Of a DNA stretch of 64,000 bases, positions 25,542 to 34,640 are shown piece after piece. This DNA is from CAVTWH01 sp963850915. GTDB taxonomy: Bacteria; Actinomycetota; Actinomycetes; Mycobacteriales; Micromonosporaceae. The notes beneath the pieces are model-generated. The model ran no database searches, had not been told where the DNA came from, and saw nothing but the letters and a program-made list of their open reading frames with translations. Positions within the stretch are counted from its first letter, which is position 1, and the number at the start of each line of letters is the position of its first letter. The stretch spans positions 1,054,001 through 1,118,000 of the forward strand of contig CAWKND010000004.1 of NCBI GenBank assembly GCA_963850915.1, read 5' to 3'. A program made the translations under genes and the position numbers.

Positions 25542-26386
25542 ATGAGTGCCAAATACACCGCGGTGCTGCCGGTACGCGACGAGACGGTGGACTTCCTGGC
25601 CGAGCTGCTGATGGCCGAACGGGTGCGGGGCACCCAGGCCGAGACCCGGGCGTTGTCCTGCCATGACCAGGCGGTGCTGGTATTGCGCTGGTTCCTGGAC
25701 GGCACCCGGATGAAGCAGTTGGCCATGGACAACGGGATCAGCAAGTCGACCGGCTACGACTATCTGCACGAGGGCATTGTCGTGTTGACTGCCCGGGCAC
25801 CGAGCCTGCACGGGGCGCCGCTGGCGGCCAAGGCCGCGGGGTACAGCCACGTGAACATCGATGGCATCCTGGTGGAGACCGACCGGGTGTCCACGCCCGG
25901 ACCCACGCCCGGGGTGGACTTGTGGTGGTCGGGAAAACACGACAACCATGGCGGCAACGTCCAGGTCGTCAGCGTCCCGGACGGTTGGCCGATCTGGACG
26001 CCCGAGGTGCGTCCCGGCCGCGAGCACGACACCACTGCGGTGCGTACCCACAGCGAGATCCTGCCTGCTCTGGCTGAGGCAGCCGGTGACCTGCGCACGC
26101 TTGGGGATCTGGGCTATGAAGGCGAGTCTGACACCATCGCCGTGGCGTTCAAGAAACCCAAAGGCGGCCGGCTGACCAACTCGGCCGCCTCGACCTGGTG
26201 CCGGCCGAGCAGCAGCAGCTCAACAAGGCGCACAACGGCCTGCGCGCGATCGGCGAACGCGGCAACAGCCTGCTGAAGATGACGTTCAAGGCGCTGCGTA
26301 ACGTCGGCCTTGACCCGTGGCGTATCGGGAAGACTGTCGCGGCGGCGCTGGTCCTGCTCCACTTCGACCACGCCCGAACCACCTGA
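25542..26386 (+). pseudogene. IS5-family transposase, frame interrupted
   Basis: From the ATG at 25542 the product reads RDETVDFLAELLMAERVRGT, an HTH region (GISKSTGYDYLHEGI) and a DDE_Tnp_4-like domain: HVNIDGILVETDRV, WWSGKHDNHGGNVQVVS, LGDLGYEGESDTIAVAFKKP. After KGGRLTN the natural end (QQQLNKAHNGLRAIGERGNS, KALRNVGLDPWRIGKTVAAA) is in the -1 frame. The change lies at about 26176-26195. It may be a programmed -1 shift, a mutation or a sequence error; no classical slippery heptamer stands at that exact place. Confidence 0.8.
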
Positions 26387-26557
26387 CCACAATCAGTCAC
26401 CAGCCCGTTGCGCTGAATGGCTCACTGGGCGTAGGCCTACCTGTACGTTCCATCACTGATGATCACGCTGCGGGCCAGGTCGGTTGACAGACATCCGCTC
26501 ATGCCGATGAGCGGATGTCGTCGTGTCCGGTGGGGTTGGGCTGCATGCCGGCGGTTG

Positions 26558-27559
26558 TTAGCTCGCGGGGCGGGTGCCGAGGATGAATCGGTTGAGGTCT
26601 TCGGCGCTGGCTGACGTGAGGTCAGTCGTTGTCATTCGCTTGACGTCGGCACGGAAGGACCGGATCTCCAGCCAACTGTCGGGGGTGGCGTCGCCGAGGC
26701 TGTGAAGGAGTTGGTGTAGTCGCGAGGGCTGGTACACCTTGAAAGTCTTGTCGCGTTCGTGGCGACGGGCCTGTATGTCGAAGCGAAGATCGACAACTGG
26801 ATGCGGCTCGCGGTCCCAGTCGCTGTACGGCAGCGATCCGTGCCCATGGATTCGTGCGTCGACGAGAACCTCCGAGTCTGTGTCACCGATTTCGCAGTCG
26901 TAGATCGGAAACGCGGTCGCGACCCGGGACGCGATCGCGGGATAGGCAGTCGCCGCTTGACCGAGGGCAGGCGAACACAGCAGGGCGTGACTGAACGGCC
27001 CGGCCGGGAGGGGGAGGGCGAGCTTGTGGTGCGAGCGTCCGTCGAACGCCAGGTCTCCAATCGTCACGACCAGTTCCAGGAACGCCGCGACCGCGTCCGA
27101 GTGGTGCGAGGACTCGCGGACGTTGAAACCTAAGGCGCTGCGTCCTTCATCGCGTAGGACGAGATAGTGGTAGAACCCAATGTTGGCGGATTGCGGGTAG
27201 ATACGAGCGTGGCACACGACGTCGGGAAACCCGTCGACCGGCAGGTACTCAGGTCGGGGCAGTCCGTGTGCGGGCTTGTCGCCCGCGTCAGCGATGGTGG
27301 CTACGACGAGTGCGTCCGGGGCGTCGGGCGGCTCGGGCGGGCCAGCGACTTCGACGAAGCCCCTGCCGATCCGTTCTTTGATCTTTTTCGCGACGTGGCG
27401 CTGTGCGTGGTCTTCGTCGAGCATGGTCACCGTTGTCGACCCGCCACGCCGGCTGCCGGCCTGACCCCAACCGATGAAGCACCGGATGCCCTCCTGACGG
27501 ATCTGCCAGAACTCATTCGTGCCATCCTGCGTCCGCTCGAACCGCCGCCAATGGGCCAT
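26558..27559 (-). CDS. WGR-domain protein, unknown
   Basis: The first 70 residues look like a WGR domain: RRFERTQDGTNEFWQIRQEG, then FIGWGQAGSRRGGSTTV and HVAKKIKERIGRGFVEV. The remaining 260 residues match nothing I recognise. WGR domains occur in PARP and MolR-like proteins and bind nucleic acids, but no partner domain is seen here. Total length is 333 residues. It is encoded alone and convergent with the IS5-type element. Confidence 0.7.
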   Translation of the reverse strand: MAHWRRFERTQDGTNEFWQIRQEGIRCFIGWGQAGSRRGGSTTVTMLDEDHAQRHVAKKIKERIGRGFVEVAGPPEPPDAPDALVVATIADAGDKPAHGLPRPEYLPVDGFPDVVCHARIYPQSANIGFYHYLVLRDEGRSALGFNVRESSHHSDAVAAFLELVVTIGDLAFDGRSHHKLALPLPAGPFSHALLCSPALGQAATAYPAIASRVATAFPIYDCEIGDTDSEVLVDARIHGHGSLPYSDWDREPHPVVDLRFDIQARRHERDKTFKVYQPSRLHQLLHSLGDATPDSWLEIRSFRADVKRMTTTDLTSASAEDLNRFILGTRPAS

Positions 27560-27674
27560 CTGCCTGCCACCTCCGGTGCGTCGCTGGTCATCTTGGCAAA
27601 GGCGCGCCGTGTTGAACAGGCGCAGCTGGGCTTCCCAACGTGCGCTTCTGCCGCCGACCGGGGGATCACTTGGT

Positions 27675-27998
27675 TCAGTCGGTCACTGTTTCGACGTGGA
27701 AGTAGGCGACATTCCTCGCGCCCTCGGTAACGACGAGGACGGTGCCCGATTCGACATGAAAACGCTGGTCGTCCTGGAACACCAGCCAGCCGGCCCGAGC
27801 AGCCGATGTCCAACTGCCCGGATCTTCGACACTCAGCACGACGGACGCCAGCCCGGTTTCGACGGTCTGGGGCGGCACGAAGGCGGTGGCGGCATAGTCA
27901 CGATCGACGGGCGTGGCTGGAGGACCCGATGACCTGCCGCCCTGGTCCGCCGTCAGCCACACGATGCGGCCCAGAAATGGCAAACGTTGCGGACCCAC
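27675..27998 (-). CDS. Small beta-rich protein, possibly EF-Tu-barrel-like
   Basis: From a GTG at 27998 the 107-residue product reads PFLGRIVWLTADQGGRSSGP, VDRDYAATAFVPPQTVETGL and AGWLVFQDDQRFHVESGTVL, then VVTEGARNVAYFHVE. The pattern (GR, a Gly-rich loop, an E-x-G turn, V-x-x-G) is like stand-alone copies of the third EF-Tu barrel domain found in actinobacteria. That assignment is weak. TTG at 27983 or an ATG at 28067 are other possible starts. Confidence 0.5.
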   Translation of the reverse strand: MGPQRLPFLGRIVWLTADQGGRSSGPPATPVDRDYAATAFVPPQTVETGLASVVLSVEDPGSWTSAARAGWLVFQDDQRFHVESGTVLVVTEGARNVAYFHVETVTD

Positions 27999-28130
27999 CC
28001 GAGCAGTGTCGCGCAACCTGTCCGCCCGAGCCTCCCCGGGGGCGTCGCAGCGTCCAAGCGACGCCAAGATCGGATGCGCGGATCTGCCGCTCTCGGCTCG
28101 CCGCCGGCCTCACGGGACTGGCTTGCCAAC

Positions 28131-28649
28131 TCATTCTGAACTGGATTCCCGGTAGCCGTCCTGCACCTGCGCCGCCGGCCGGAGGATGCCGAGCGCGACC
28201 GCGATGTCGAAGAGCGAGTCCTCCGCAAACGTCTCTTCACTCGCGAGCGGGGCGCGGACGGCGGCCGGATCCGCTCCAGTACCTGCCCACCGAACCAGCC
28301 GGTCCGGCGCGGCTGTCTGGTCGTCGGGTAGTGCGGGCAGGTCGTACCCGTTCACCGCCGTGTCAGGGTGTACATAGAACTGGAAAGTCGTTTCATCGGG
28401 CGCGGCGCAGGTGACCATCGAGCAGTCGCTGTCCAGGACGTAGGCGAGCAGTACCGGCCCGTCGATTTCCACCGCGAGAGCCACCGCGTGCTCGGCTTCG
28501 AGTACCTCGGTGCCGTCCAGTTGAAGGTAGTGCCAGCCGTCGAGGCCCTCCCGCTGGTCAAGCACCTCCGCGTGCCACGAGTCGAAGACATCGGTTGCGG
28601 CCACGTCCACCGTGCCGCGGGCGAGTAGCTCGACGCCCCAGAAGCCCAT
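28131..28649 (-). CDS. Hypothetical protein
   Basis: An ATG at 28649 with a G-rich RBS starts a 172-residue acidic protein (LLARGTVDVAATDVFDSWHA, WHYLQLDGTEVLEAEHAVAL, DLPALPDDQTAAPDRLVRWA). It has no signal peptide or membrane segment. The even amino-acid use and the single long frame suggest a real gene. No domain is recognised. Confidence 0.6.
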   Translation of the reverse strand: MGFWGVELLARGTVDVAATDVFDSWHAEVLDQREGLDGWHYLQLDGTEVLEAEHAVALAVEIDGPVLLAYVLDSDCSMVTCAAPDETTFQFYVHPDTAVNGYDLPALPDDQTAAPDRLVRWAGTGADPAAVRAPLASEETFAEDSLFDIAVALGILRPAAQVQDGYRESSSE

Positions 28650-28973
28650 GTCCCCCGCCTATTGGTCGGCTATCTCGTTCTGAAGATCGCACTATGACTA
28701 CCACGGTATGGCACGCCGCCCGGTCCCGGTCGACGACAAAAGTAGCCATCGCTCACGCGGGACTGACGCCGGGTTGCCAGCGCGGTGATCGGTGGTTACC
28801 GGAAATGCGTCGCGCCAGCGAGCACAGCGTCGAACTGAGGAAGTCCGGGTCGCTGATGAAGTTCGGCCCGCCTGGCGTCTCGGCGTTGTCGGCGACCCGA
28901 CCGCCAGGCCCTCGTGACCCGGTCGAGACGCCCCGAAAGATCAGGACAACGCATCATGCCGAATTGAGTGCGG
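28650..28973. other. Gene-poor stretch
   Basis: About 320 bp between two minus-strand genes. The longest plus-strand frame has no RBS and an unlikely composition. I see no repeat, hairpin or protein fragment worth naming. Confidence 0.4.
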
Positions 28974-29648
28974 TCAGTGTGTTCGGGTCTGCCAGAGCGG
29001 CTGCTGGGGCTCGTCGTTGTGCACGATAATGTCGACGTGATCGGTCGGGCGGACCGTAGCGAAGTAGAACTGTTGGGAGGGGAGGTAACGCTCGCGCCAG
29101 CGCCGTTCGACGTCGGCCCGCGATGACACCCGACGCTCCCGGATCACGGCACGATCCACGGTCTTCTCGAGCGCGGTCGACACGAAGATGCGCAGGTCCC
29201 ACCGATCAATCAGTTCCGGGCGCATGAGAAAGACGCCGTCGAAGACCAGCACGGCGTCGGCGGGGGCAGTGGTGACCGGCGGGGACAGCGCAGTATCCGC
29301 GGTGCGGTCGTAGACCGCGTGTTGGAAGCGTCGGTCTCCGCCCGGGCCGAGCGGATCGAGCAGGACCCGGTTCAGCGCCTCGTTGTCGTGGGTGTCGAAG
29401 TAGCAGCCTTCGGCCGAGTACTCGCCGCGCCGATAGCGCTGTGCCCGGGGGAAGAGGAAATCGTCGATCGTCGCGCGGATGACGTCGCGGCCCTGTGCGC
29501 GCAGGACGACGGCCAGCTCGTCGGCGAGGGTGGTCTTGCCCGCGGCGGGCGGTCCGTCGATGGCAACCCGCGTCGGGTGTGCGGCTGTGACGGACCCGAC
29601 TGCCTCGGCCAGGCGGCCGAGCATCTCGTCGCGGATGCCTTGGTCCAT
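28974..29648 (-). CDS. Uridine kinase-like P-loop nucleoside kinase
   Basis: The 224-residue protein has a P-loop in RVAIDGPPAAGKTTLADELA, a lid-proximal DDF motif (IRATIDDFLFPRAQRYRRGE), VLVFDGVFLMRPEL (Walker B-like) and the Arg-rich helix AVIRERRVSSRADVERRWRE. This is the pattern of uridine/phosphoribulokinase-like kinases, common in actinobacteria as single genes. The substrate is unknown; a nucleoside or similar small molecule is likely. Confidence 0.85.
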   Translation of the reverse strand: MDQGIRDEMLGRLAEAVGSVTAAHPTRVAIDGPPAAGKTTLADELAVVLRAQGRDVIRATIDDFLFPRAQRYRRGEYSAEGCYFDTHDNEALNRVLLDPLGPGGDRRFQHAVYDRTADTALSPPVTTAPADAVLVFDGVFLMRPELIDRWDLRIFVSTALEKTVDRAVIRERRVSSRADVERRWRERYLPSQQFYFATVRPTDHVDIIVHNDEPQQPLWQTRTH

Positions 29649-29735
29649 GTCCTGCCCCGTCCTGGTCTGGCGCCAGTCACCGGCTCGCTCCGCGCCGAGA
29701 CGGTCGCCGTGGCGAGCTGACCCTATGTCCGCGAC

Positions 29736-29809
29736 CGGATTTACCGCAGGTCGATAGCTACTGAACGTGACCGACTCGCGGCGCGGCTCCGTACCCGGAC
29801 GTGCCGATG
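29736..29809 (+). repeat. 74-bp dispersed repeat, copy 1
   Basis: It matches 34482-34555 at about 71 of 74 positions and in the same orientation, including CAGGTCGATAGCTACTGAAC and CGGCTCCGTACCCGGACG. It lies just upstream of a small gene. A possible ATG for that gene at 29767 falls inside the repeat, which argues for the later GTG start. Confidence 0.85.
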
Positions 29810-29838
29810 AGCGGTCGCAGGAATGGGAGCATCTCTCG

Positions 29839-30078
29839 GTGACCGACGACGCGGATCTGCCCGAGACTTTGACCCTCGATGAGGCGTATCGGGCTGCCTT
29901 CTTCTTGACCGACCTGTACCTGGGTATCGAGTCCAGTCCCGACGAGGGCTTGGTGCTCTTCCACCAGTACCTGCAGTCGGACCCAGCTCGCTGGGAGGAC
30001 TGGAAGCAGGCCGTGGGTCAGGCTGTGCGCCCCGAGGCCACCCCTGACCCACTCGCCGAGAACCTGATCCGAGGCTGA
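29839..30078 (+). CDS. Small acidic protein, unknown
   Basis: The GTG at 29839 follows GGGAG at a good distance. The 79-residue product reads DLPETLTLDEAYRAAFFLTD, LYLGIESSPDEGLVLFHQYL and DPARWEDWKQAVGQAV, mostly helical and acidic. An in-frame ATG at 29767 would add residues encoded by a dispersed repeat and is less likely. Similar small proteins with a DEAYRAA-type helix occur in actinobacteria, but no function is known to me. Confidence 0.55.
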   Translation: MTDDADLPETLTLDEAYRAAFFLTDLYLGIESSPDEGLVLFHQYLQSDPARWEDWKQAVGQAVRPEATPDPLAENLIRG

Positions 30079-30379
30079 ACAAACGTCCTCATCTGCCGCC
30101 GTCCGCTTGCCGGCGGCCTCACGACGGGCCGGACGGCCATTGTTCGGTCCTGCCGAGAGGCGGACGTCTGATGCAAGCAACGAACACAGCGCGGCTTCCT
30201 CAGACGTTGCGCCAGTCGGACAAACTCCATGCTTCGCCGGCGCGGCGCCGCTGGTGGCTCTGACCGCCGACCGGTAAACGTACGTCTCCGTTGACGTCCA
30301 GGCAGTTGCCGCCGAGCCCGGCGATTTCGTATCGAGACCGTCGGCGCAGACGCACATCCGTGACGTACGACGCGTGTGG
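30079..30379. other. Gene-poor stretch with a possible lectin scrap
   Basis: The minus strand near 30295-30330 reads IAGLGGNCLDVNGD, resembling the start of a ricin-type lectin repeat. It is short and not followed by QW motifs, so it may be chance or the last trace of a lost lectin gene. Nothing else is seen. Confidence 0.3.
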
Positions 30380-31138
30380 CTACCAGGGTGCGCGGGTGCC
30401 GTCCCAGGACCAGAGGGCTCCGGTGGGGCCGTCGTCGGGGAGCAGGGCGAGGCGTACGGCTCCCGTGGCGGCTTCGGCAGGGTCGCCGCCGGTGGCCATT
30501 CCGGCGATGAGGTTCGTGCGGCGCAGCCCCGGTGCGAGGGCATTGACCTTGAAGTGATCGCCGAGGGCCTGAGCAGTAAGGAGCGTGACGGCGTTGACCG
30601 CGGTCTTGGAACTTCGGTAGGCGAGGCCGCCGCCCTGGACGCGCTGCCAGTCGAACTGGGGGTTGGGGTTGCTGTTCCAGGTCAGTGACCCGGTGCCGCT
30701 GGAGACGTTGACGACGCGCGGGTGCGCCGAGCGTTGCAGTGCGGGAAGGAAGGCCTGCGTGACGGCGATCAGACCGAAGACGTTGGTCTCGTACGCGATC
30801 CGCAGCTGCTCGACCGTGGTGCCGGTGATGTCGTCGCCGCCGGGGTTGACGCCCGCGTTGTTGACGAGGATGTCGAGCTCGCCGAGCTGCTCCACCGCCG
30901 CGGCGATCGAGGGCGGCTGCGTGACATCGAGCTGGACGACGCGGACGGCGGGGCCGAGGGCCTGCGCCGCTTGCTGCCCCTTGGCGAGGTCACGCGTGCC
31001 GATCCAAACGTTCGTGCCGCGGTCCAGCAGCTGCCGTGCGATGTGGAATCCGATGCCGCTGTTTCCCCCGGTCACCAACGCCACCGTGCTCGGCTCCGGT
31101 GAGCCGATCTCCTCGGGAAGTTGCTCCGCCTCAGTCAT
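30380..31138 (-). CDS. Short-chain dehydrogenase/reductase
   Basis: The 252-residue Rossmann protein has TGGNSGIGFHIARQL (cofactor TGxxxGIG), the NNAG motif in LDILVNNAGVNPGG, the catalytic Ser in VVNVSSGTGSL and Tyr/Lys in AYRSSKTAVN. This is a classical SDR with NADPH preference likely from the GTRD start of loop 2. It is encoded divergently from a TetR gene with a near-perfect palindrome between them, so it is probably the regulator's target. Confidence 0.92.
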   Translation of the reverse strand: MTEAEQLPEEIGSPEPSTVALVTGGNSGIGFHIARQLLDRGTNVWIGTRDLAKGQQAAQALGPAVRVVQLDVTQPPSIAAAVEQLGELDILVNNAGVNPGGDDITGTTVEQLRIAYETNVFGLIAVTQAFLPALQRSAHPRVVNVSSGTGSLTWNSNPNPQFDWQRVQGGGLAYRSSKTAVNAVTLLTAQALGDHFKVNALAPGLRRTNLIAGMATGGDPAEAATGAVRLALLPDDGPTGALWSWDGTRAPW

Positions 31139-31149
31139 TATCGCTCCAA

Positions 31150-31175
31150 TTCCAACTCCAACGTTGTAGTTGGAA
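31150..31175. promoter_or_regulatory. TetR operator candidate
   Basis: A 26-bp palindrome has arms TTCCAACT and AGTTGGAA around the centre CAACGTTG, with only one mismatched pair between them. It lies 12 bp before the SDR start codon and 41 bp before the TetR start, so one site can control both directions. Confidence 0.75.
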
Positions 31176-31215
31176 GTTTAGCAGAGCCGCACGTCGGTGT
31201 TGATAGTCTTTCGAG

Positions 31216-31812
31216 GTGGCGTGGGACACCGAGGCAACGCGTCGCCGGCTCCGTGATGCCGCACTTGTGGAGTTCGCCGCTCATGGGCTCGAAGGCACAA
31301 CGGTGGGCGCTATCGCGGCCCGAGCCGGTGTGAACAAGGAACGGCTCTACAGCTACTTCGGCGACAAGAGCGCGCTCTGGGATCTGGTGCTGTCTACCGA
31401 GCTGGAGCGGCTCGCGGCCGCGGTGCAGCTCACCGGGGCCGGGTTGGATGACATCGGTGAGTTTGCGGGAGCGACGTTCGACTACCACGCGACGCATCCC
31501 GAGCTGAGCCGCCTGTTGCAGTGGGAAGGACTACAGGACGGTCCGCCCGCTCAGGCGGCGGCCCGCACAGTGCACTACCGGGAGAAAGTGGCTCGTTTCG
31601 CGGCCGCCCAGCGCGACGGCCGGCTCGACAGCGGGCTGGATCCGGCCCACGTCGTATTCGCGCTGATCGCCCTCGCCGCGTGGTGGCAGACCGTGCCCCA
31701 GCTGGCCGAGATGATCACCGGCGCCGGATCAGACGACCAGCTGGAACGCTCTCGTCGTCGCCAGTTCGTCGTCGAGGCTGCACGGCGCCTCGCGTCACCG
31801 TCACGCACCTGA
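31216..31812 (+). CDS. TetR-family repressor
   Basis: The 198-residue protein has the TetR HTH: TRRRLRDAALVEFAAHGLEG, TTVGAIAARAGVNKERLYSY and FGDKSALWDLVL. The C-terminal ligand domain includes HPELSRLLQWEGL and ALIALAAWWQTVPQLAEMI. The start is GTG at 31216. It most likely represses the divergent SDR gene and itself through the palindrome at 31150-31175. Confidence 0.93.
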   Translation: MAWDTEATRRRLRDAALVEFAAHGLEGTTVGAIAARAGVNKERLYSYFGDKSALWDLVLSTELERLAAAVQLTGAGLDDIGEFAGATFDYHATHPELSRLLQWEGLQDGPPAQAAARTVHYREKVARFAAAQRDGRLDSGLDPAHVVFALIALAAWWQTVPQLAEMITGAGSDDQLERSRRRQFVVEAARRLASPSRT

Positions 31813-32077
31813 CGGCCCGCATCCGCCAGGAGCCCAGCAGCGAACAGGCGGCCATGCGGCGAGGCCAGCCTCCTCAATCGACAACGGCGCGCATAGCTTG
31901 GCCACCGCTCGGGAACCGACTCGATCAAGGATGAGTTCGCCGCCCACGTGGCCGTGTGAGCAACCGGATCTGCCGCCGATGGTGTGCCCACCCGTTCAGC
32001 CCGGGGCGCGGAGCGGGCTGCGGTCCCGGGTGGTCGGGCAGCGTCCCGGCGCGCGCGAACCTTGGCCTTGACGGGTG

Positions 32078-34033
32078 TCATCGGGGTACGGCACGGAACC
32101 ACACCTCCCGGTCGCCTGGGTCGGGCCCTCGCCGGGGCAGCATCGGCAGGTCGGAGCCGGTGATCGGCGCGTAGTGGTCGAAGTGGGTGGTCAGGACCGC
32201 TTCGCCGCCGGTGAGGTCGGGCAGGGCAGCGGTCACCTGCGGGATCCGCGCTGACGGCAAGGTGCCGCTCACATCGAGGTAGCCACCGGCGGTGACGCTG
32301 TCACGGATCACCGCCCCGAGCCGGCCGAGCATGGCGAGCACCTGGTCGACCGCGGGGTGCGGGAGGTTGACGTCAAACCGCTCGATCGGCTGGCATACCC
32401 GGGTACCGGCCTGGCGCAGGGCGGTGGTCACCACCACCTGGGCGAGGTTGCGGAAGTCGGCCGCCACGGTCGAGACCGACTTGTCGAACTTCTGGTGCGG
32501 CCGGCTCTGCCGCGGCCAGTACTGCGAGGACGTCATGGTGACCGTGCAGTCGGTGACCGGCCAGCCGTGGTGGCCCTGCCGGAGCGCGGTCCGTACGCCC
32601 TCCTCCGTGGCCGCGACGAACGCCGGCGGCAGCCGCCCGGGCTCAATCCCGGGGCGGAACTCGATCCCGTGCCCGACCCGGGTGGCCTCGATGCGCAAGC
32701 CGAGTCCGGCCAGGTACGGGTTGCCGCGCTCGCGTACCCGTTCCTCGGCCGCTCCAGTGGCGGCGACCCGTTCGATGCAGGCCGTCATTGTGGCCGAGAA
32801 CCGCACCCGGACGCCGTACCTGTCCGCCATGAGTGCGGCGAGCACCTCCTTCTGAACCTCGCCGTGCAGGCGGACCACCGCCTGCTGCTGGTACTCGTCG
32901 AGCCGCAGGTCGACCAGCGGGTCCTCGTCGGCCAGCTCGGCCAGGCCAGCGAACATGGCCAGTCGCTGAGCCGGATCCACGGGTTCGACCAGTGCCTGTC
33001 GGGTAGGCGGCGGGAATTGGTAGACGTTCCGCCGAGGCGGGTCACCGACGTACTGGCCGATCCGGGCCGATAGGCCGCGCACCGCCGCGATCTGGCCGGC
33101 CGACGCCGACCGGCGCACCAGGACACCGACCGGCTCGATCACGGCGATCTCGGTGACCGTTTCCGAGCGGATCCCGGCGATCTGAACCCGGTCCCGGACC
33201 TGCAGCTGCCCGGACCACAGGCGCAGCCAGGCCCGTCGGCCGTGGCTGTCCCGATCGACGGCGAAGACGGTACCCGCCAGCGGACCAGCCGGCTGTGGGT
33301 CGCGAGGCAGCAGATCGGCCAGGATTCGGCGCAGCTGCGGCAGGCCTGCTCCGGTGATCGCAGAGCCGCACGCCACCGGGGTGAGCGCTGTCCGGCCGAT
33401 CGCGTCCCGGATCGCGCGCCGCACGTCGCGCTCGCGTACCGGATCGCCGGTCAGCCACCGCGCCGCCACCGCGTCGTCGACCTCCGCCACCGCCTCCACC
33501 ACCGGTTCGGCGTCCAGACTTACGGCCCGGACCAGGGCGTCGCGGCCGCCCTGACCGGTGACGGTGGTGAGCACGACCGGGTGCGCCGCGAGCCGCTGGT
33601 GCAGCTGGCGCACCACACGGTCGACGTCGGCGTCACGGCGGTCGACCTTGTTGAGGAAGAACACCGTCGGTAGGCCGATCCGGCGCAGCGCCCGCCAGAT
33701 CGCGACGGTTTGCGGCTGCACACCCTCCACGCTGGACACCACCAGCACAGCGGCATCCAGCACGGCCAGCGAACGCTCGACCTCCGCGATGAAGTCGGGG
33801 TGGCCCGGCGTGTCCAGCAGGTTGAGGGTCAGGCCGCCAAGGGTGATCGACGTGACGGCAGCCCGGATGGTGATGCCGCGCCGCCGCTCCAACTCCATCG
33901 AGTCGGTCCGAGTGGTGCCAGCGTCCACACTGCCGAGCTCGGCCACGGCGCCGGCCTCGTATAGCAGGCGTTCGGTCAGACTGGTCTTCCCAGCGTCAAC
34001 ATGGGCGACGATTCCGAGATTGAGCAAGGCCAA
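32078..34033 (-). CDS. Ribosomal protection protein (Tet(M)/OtrA-like translation GTPase)
   Basis: The 651-residue length and domain order match tetracycline ribosomal-protection proteins. The G domain has GIVAHVDAGKTSLTERLLYE (P-loop), RRRGITIRAA (switch I), LLDTPGHPDF (switch II) and FFLNKVDRRD. The EF-G-like domains II to V follow, ending with GEAVLTTHFDHYAP. It may protect ribosomes from tetracyclines or other A-site drugs; many actinomycetes carry such genes without being producers. There is no drug-biosynthesis gene nearby. Confidence 0.9.
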   Translation of the reverse strand: MALLNLGIVAHVDAGKTSLTERLLYEAGAVAELGSVDAGTTRTDSMELERRRGITIRAAVTSITLGGLTLNLLDTPGHPDFIAEVERSLAVLDAAVLVVSSVEGVQPQTVAIWRALRRIGLPTVFFLNKVDRRDADVDRVVRQLHQRLAAHPVVLTTVTGQGGRDALVRAVSLDAEPVVEAVAEVDDAVAARWLTGDPVRERDVRRAIRDAIGRTALTPVACGSAITGAGLPQLRRILADLLPRDPQPAGPLAGTVFAVDRDSHGRRAWLRLWSGQLQVRDRVQIAGIRSETVTEIAVIEPVGVLVRRSASAGQIAAVRGLSARIGQYVGDPPRRNVYQFPPPTRQALVEPVDPAQRLAMFAGLAELADEDPLVDLRLDEYQQQAVVRLHGEVQKEVLAALMADRYGVRVRFSATMTACIERVAATGAAEERVRERGNPYLAGLGLRIEATRVGHGIEFRPGIEPGRLPPAFVAATEEGVRTALRQGHHGWPVTDCTVTMTSSQYWPRQSRPHQKFDKSVSTVAADFRNLAQVVVTTALRQAGTRVCQPIERFDVNLPHPAVDQVLAMLGRLGAVIRDSVTAGGYLDVSGTLPSARIPQVTAALPDLTGGEAVLTTHFDHYAPITGSDLPMLPRRGPDPGDREVWFRAVPR

Positions 34034-34156
34034 GACGCAACTCCACGGTAGGACGGTTCAGGGTCCGGGGCGTGGAAGTCGCTCGCATGGTCACTCCTCG
34101 TCGTCGTGATGGTCGCCTTCAGGTCTACCCCGCCACCGCAAGCCGCCACCACCGAA

Positions 34157-34399
34157 TTAGGTCGAGGCGGTACCGGACCCGGTAGGAGCCAGCTGCCCCG
34201 CGATCGCCTGGAAGAGTTCAGCAGGTCGCGGGCTGGGATGGTTGGGGCCGCCGGCCAGCCAGACATGTAAACACCATTGACCGCCGTAGTCAGCGGCTTG
34301 GTCCCAGATGATGTCCAGCTCATCCAGGCCGGCGTGCCACCACACCTCTTCCAGGTCACCTACGGCGCCGCCGAGTCCGATGCGCACGCCATGTGTCAT
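34157..34399 (-). CDS. Small protein, unknown
   Basis: From an ATG at 34399 the product (80 residues) reads RIGLGGAVGDLEEVWWHAGL, DELDIIWDQAADYGGQWCLH and VWLAGGPNHPSPRPAELFQA. The frame is open upstream (PDAVRLWSDPDR), so the start may be earlier, up to the 74-bp repeat that lies just above. No family is recognised. Confidence 0.5.
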   Translation of the reverse strand: MTHGVRIGLGGAVGDLEEVWWHAGLDELDIIWDQAADYGGQWCLHVWLAGGPNHPSPRPAELFQAIAGQLAPTGSGTAST

Positions 34400-34481
34400 G
34401 CGGTCGGGGTCGGACCACAGCCGCACTGCATCGGGCCACCGATCCCTGGCGGCCGGAGCACGTCTACCGAAGTCGGGCGCA

Positions 34482-34555
34482 CGGATCTGCCGCAGGTCGA
34501 TAGCTACTGAACGTGACTGACTCGCGGCGCGGCTCCGTACCCGGACGTGCCGATG
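34482..34555 (+). repeat. 74-bp dispersed repeat, copy 2
   Basis: This is the partner of 29736-29809, about 4.7 kb away in the same orientation. It lies upstream of the small minus-strand gene 34157-34399, so the two copies face their neighbouring genes in opposite senses. Confidence 0.85.
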
Positions 34556-34640
34556 TGCGCGCACCCGATCATGGTCGGCAGTGGTACTGGCAATGGAATA
34601 GGCCGATCGTTCGCAGTGCTGTCAGCGTGCGGAATCGATG

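Larger units (their letters stand above)
25383..26427 (+). mobile_element. IS5-type insertion sequence
   Basis: Imperfect terminal inverted repeats begin CAGTGAGCCATTC on both ends (25383-25413 and 26396-26427) and share an AACGGG block and GGTGAC further in. The length of about 1045 bp and the DDE transposase fit IS5-family elements of actinobacteria. No clear target duplication is seen. Confidence 0.8.

Noticed and set aside
26150..26200. Programmed -1 frameshift in the IS5 transposase
   Set aside because: The needed shift point does not coincide with a slippery heptamer plus stem; a mutation or sequence error is simpler, though not excluded.
32078..34033. Housekeeping elongation factor G
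   Set aside because: The length (651 residues) and motifs fit ribosomal-protection proteins; EF-G is longer and normally lies in the str operon.
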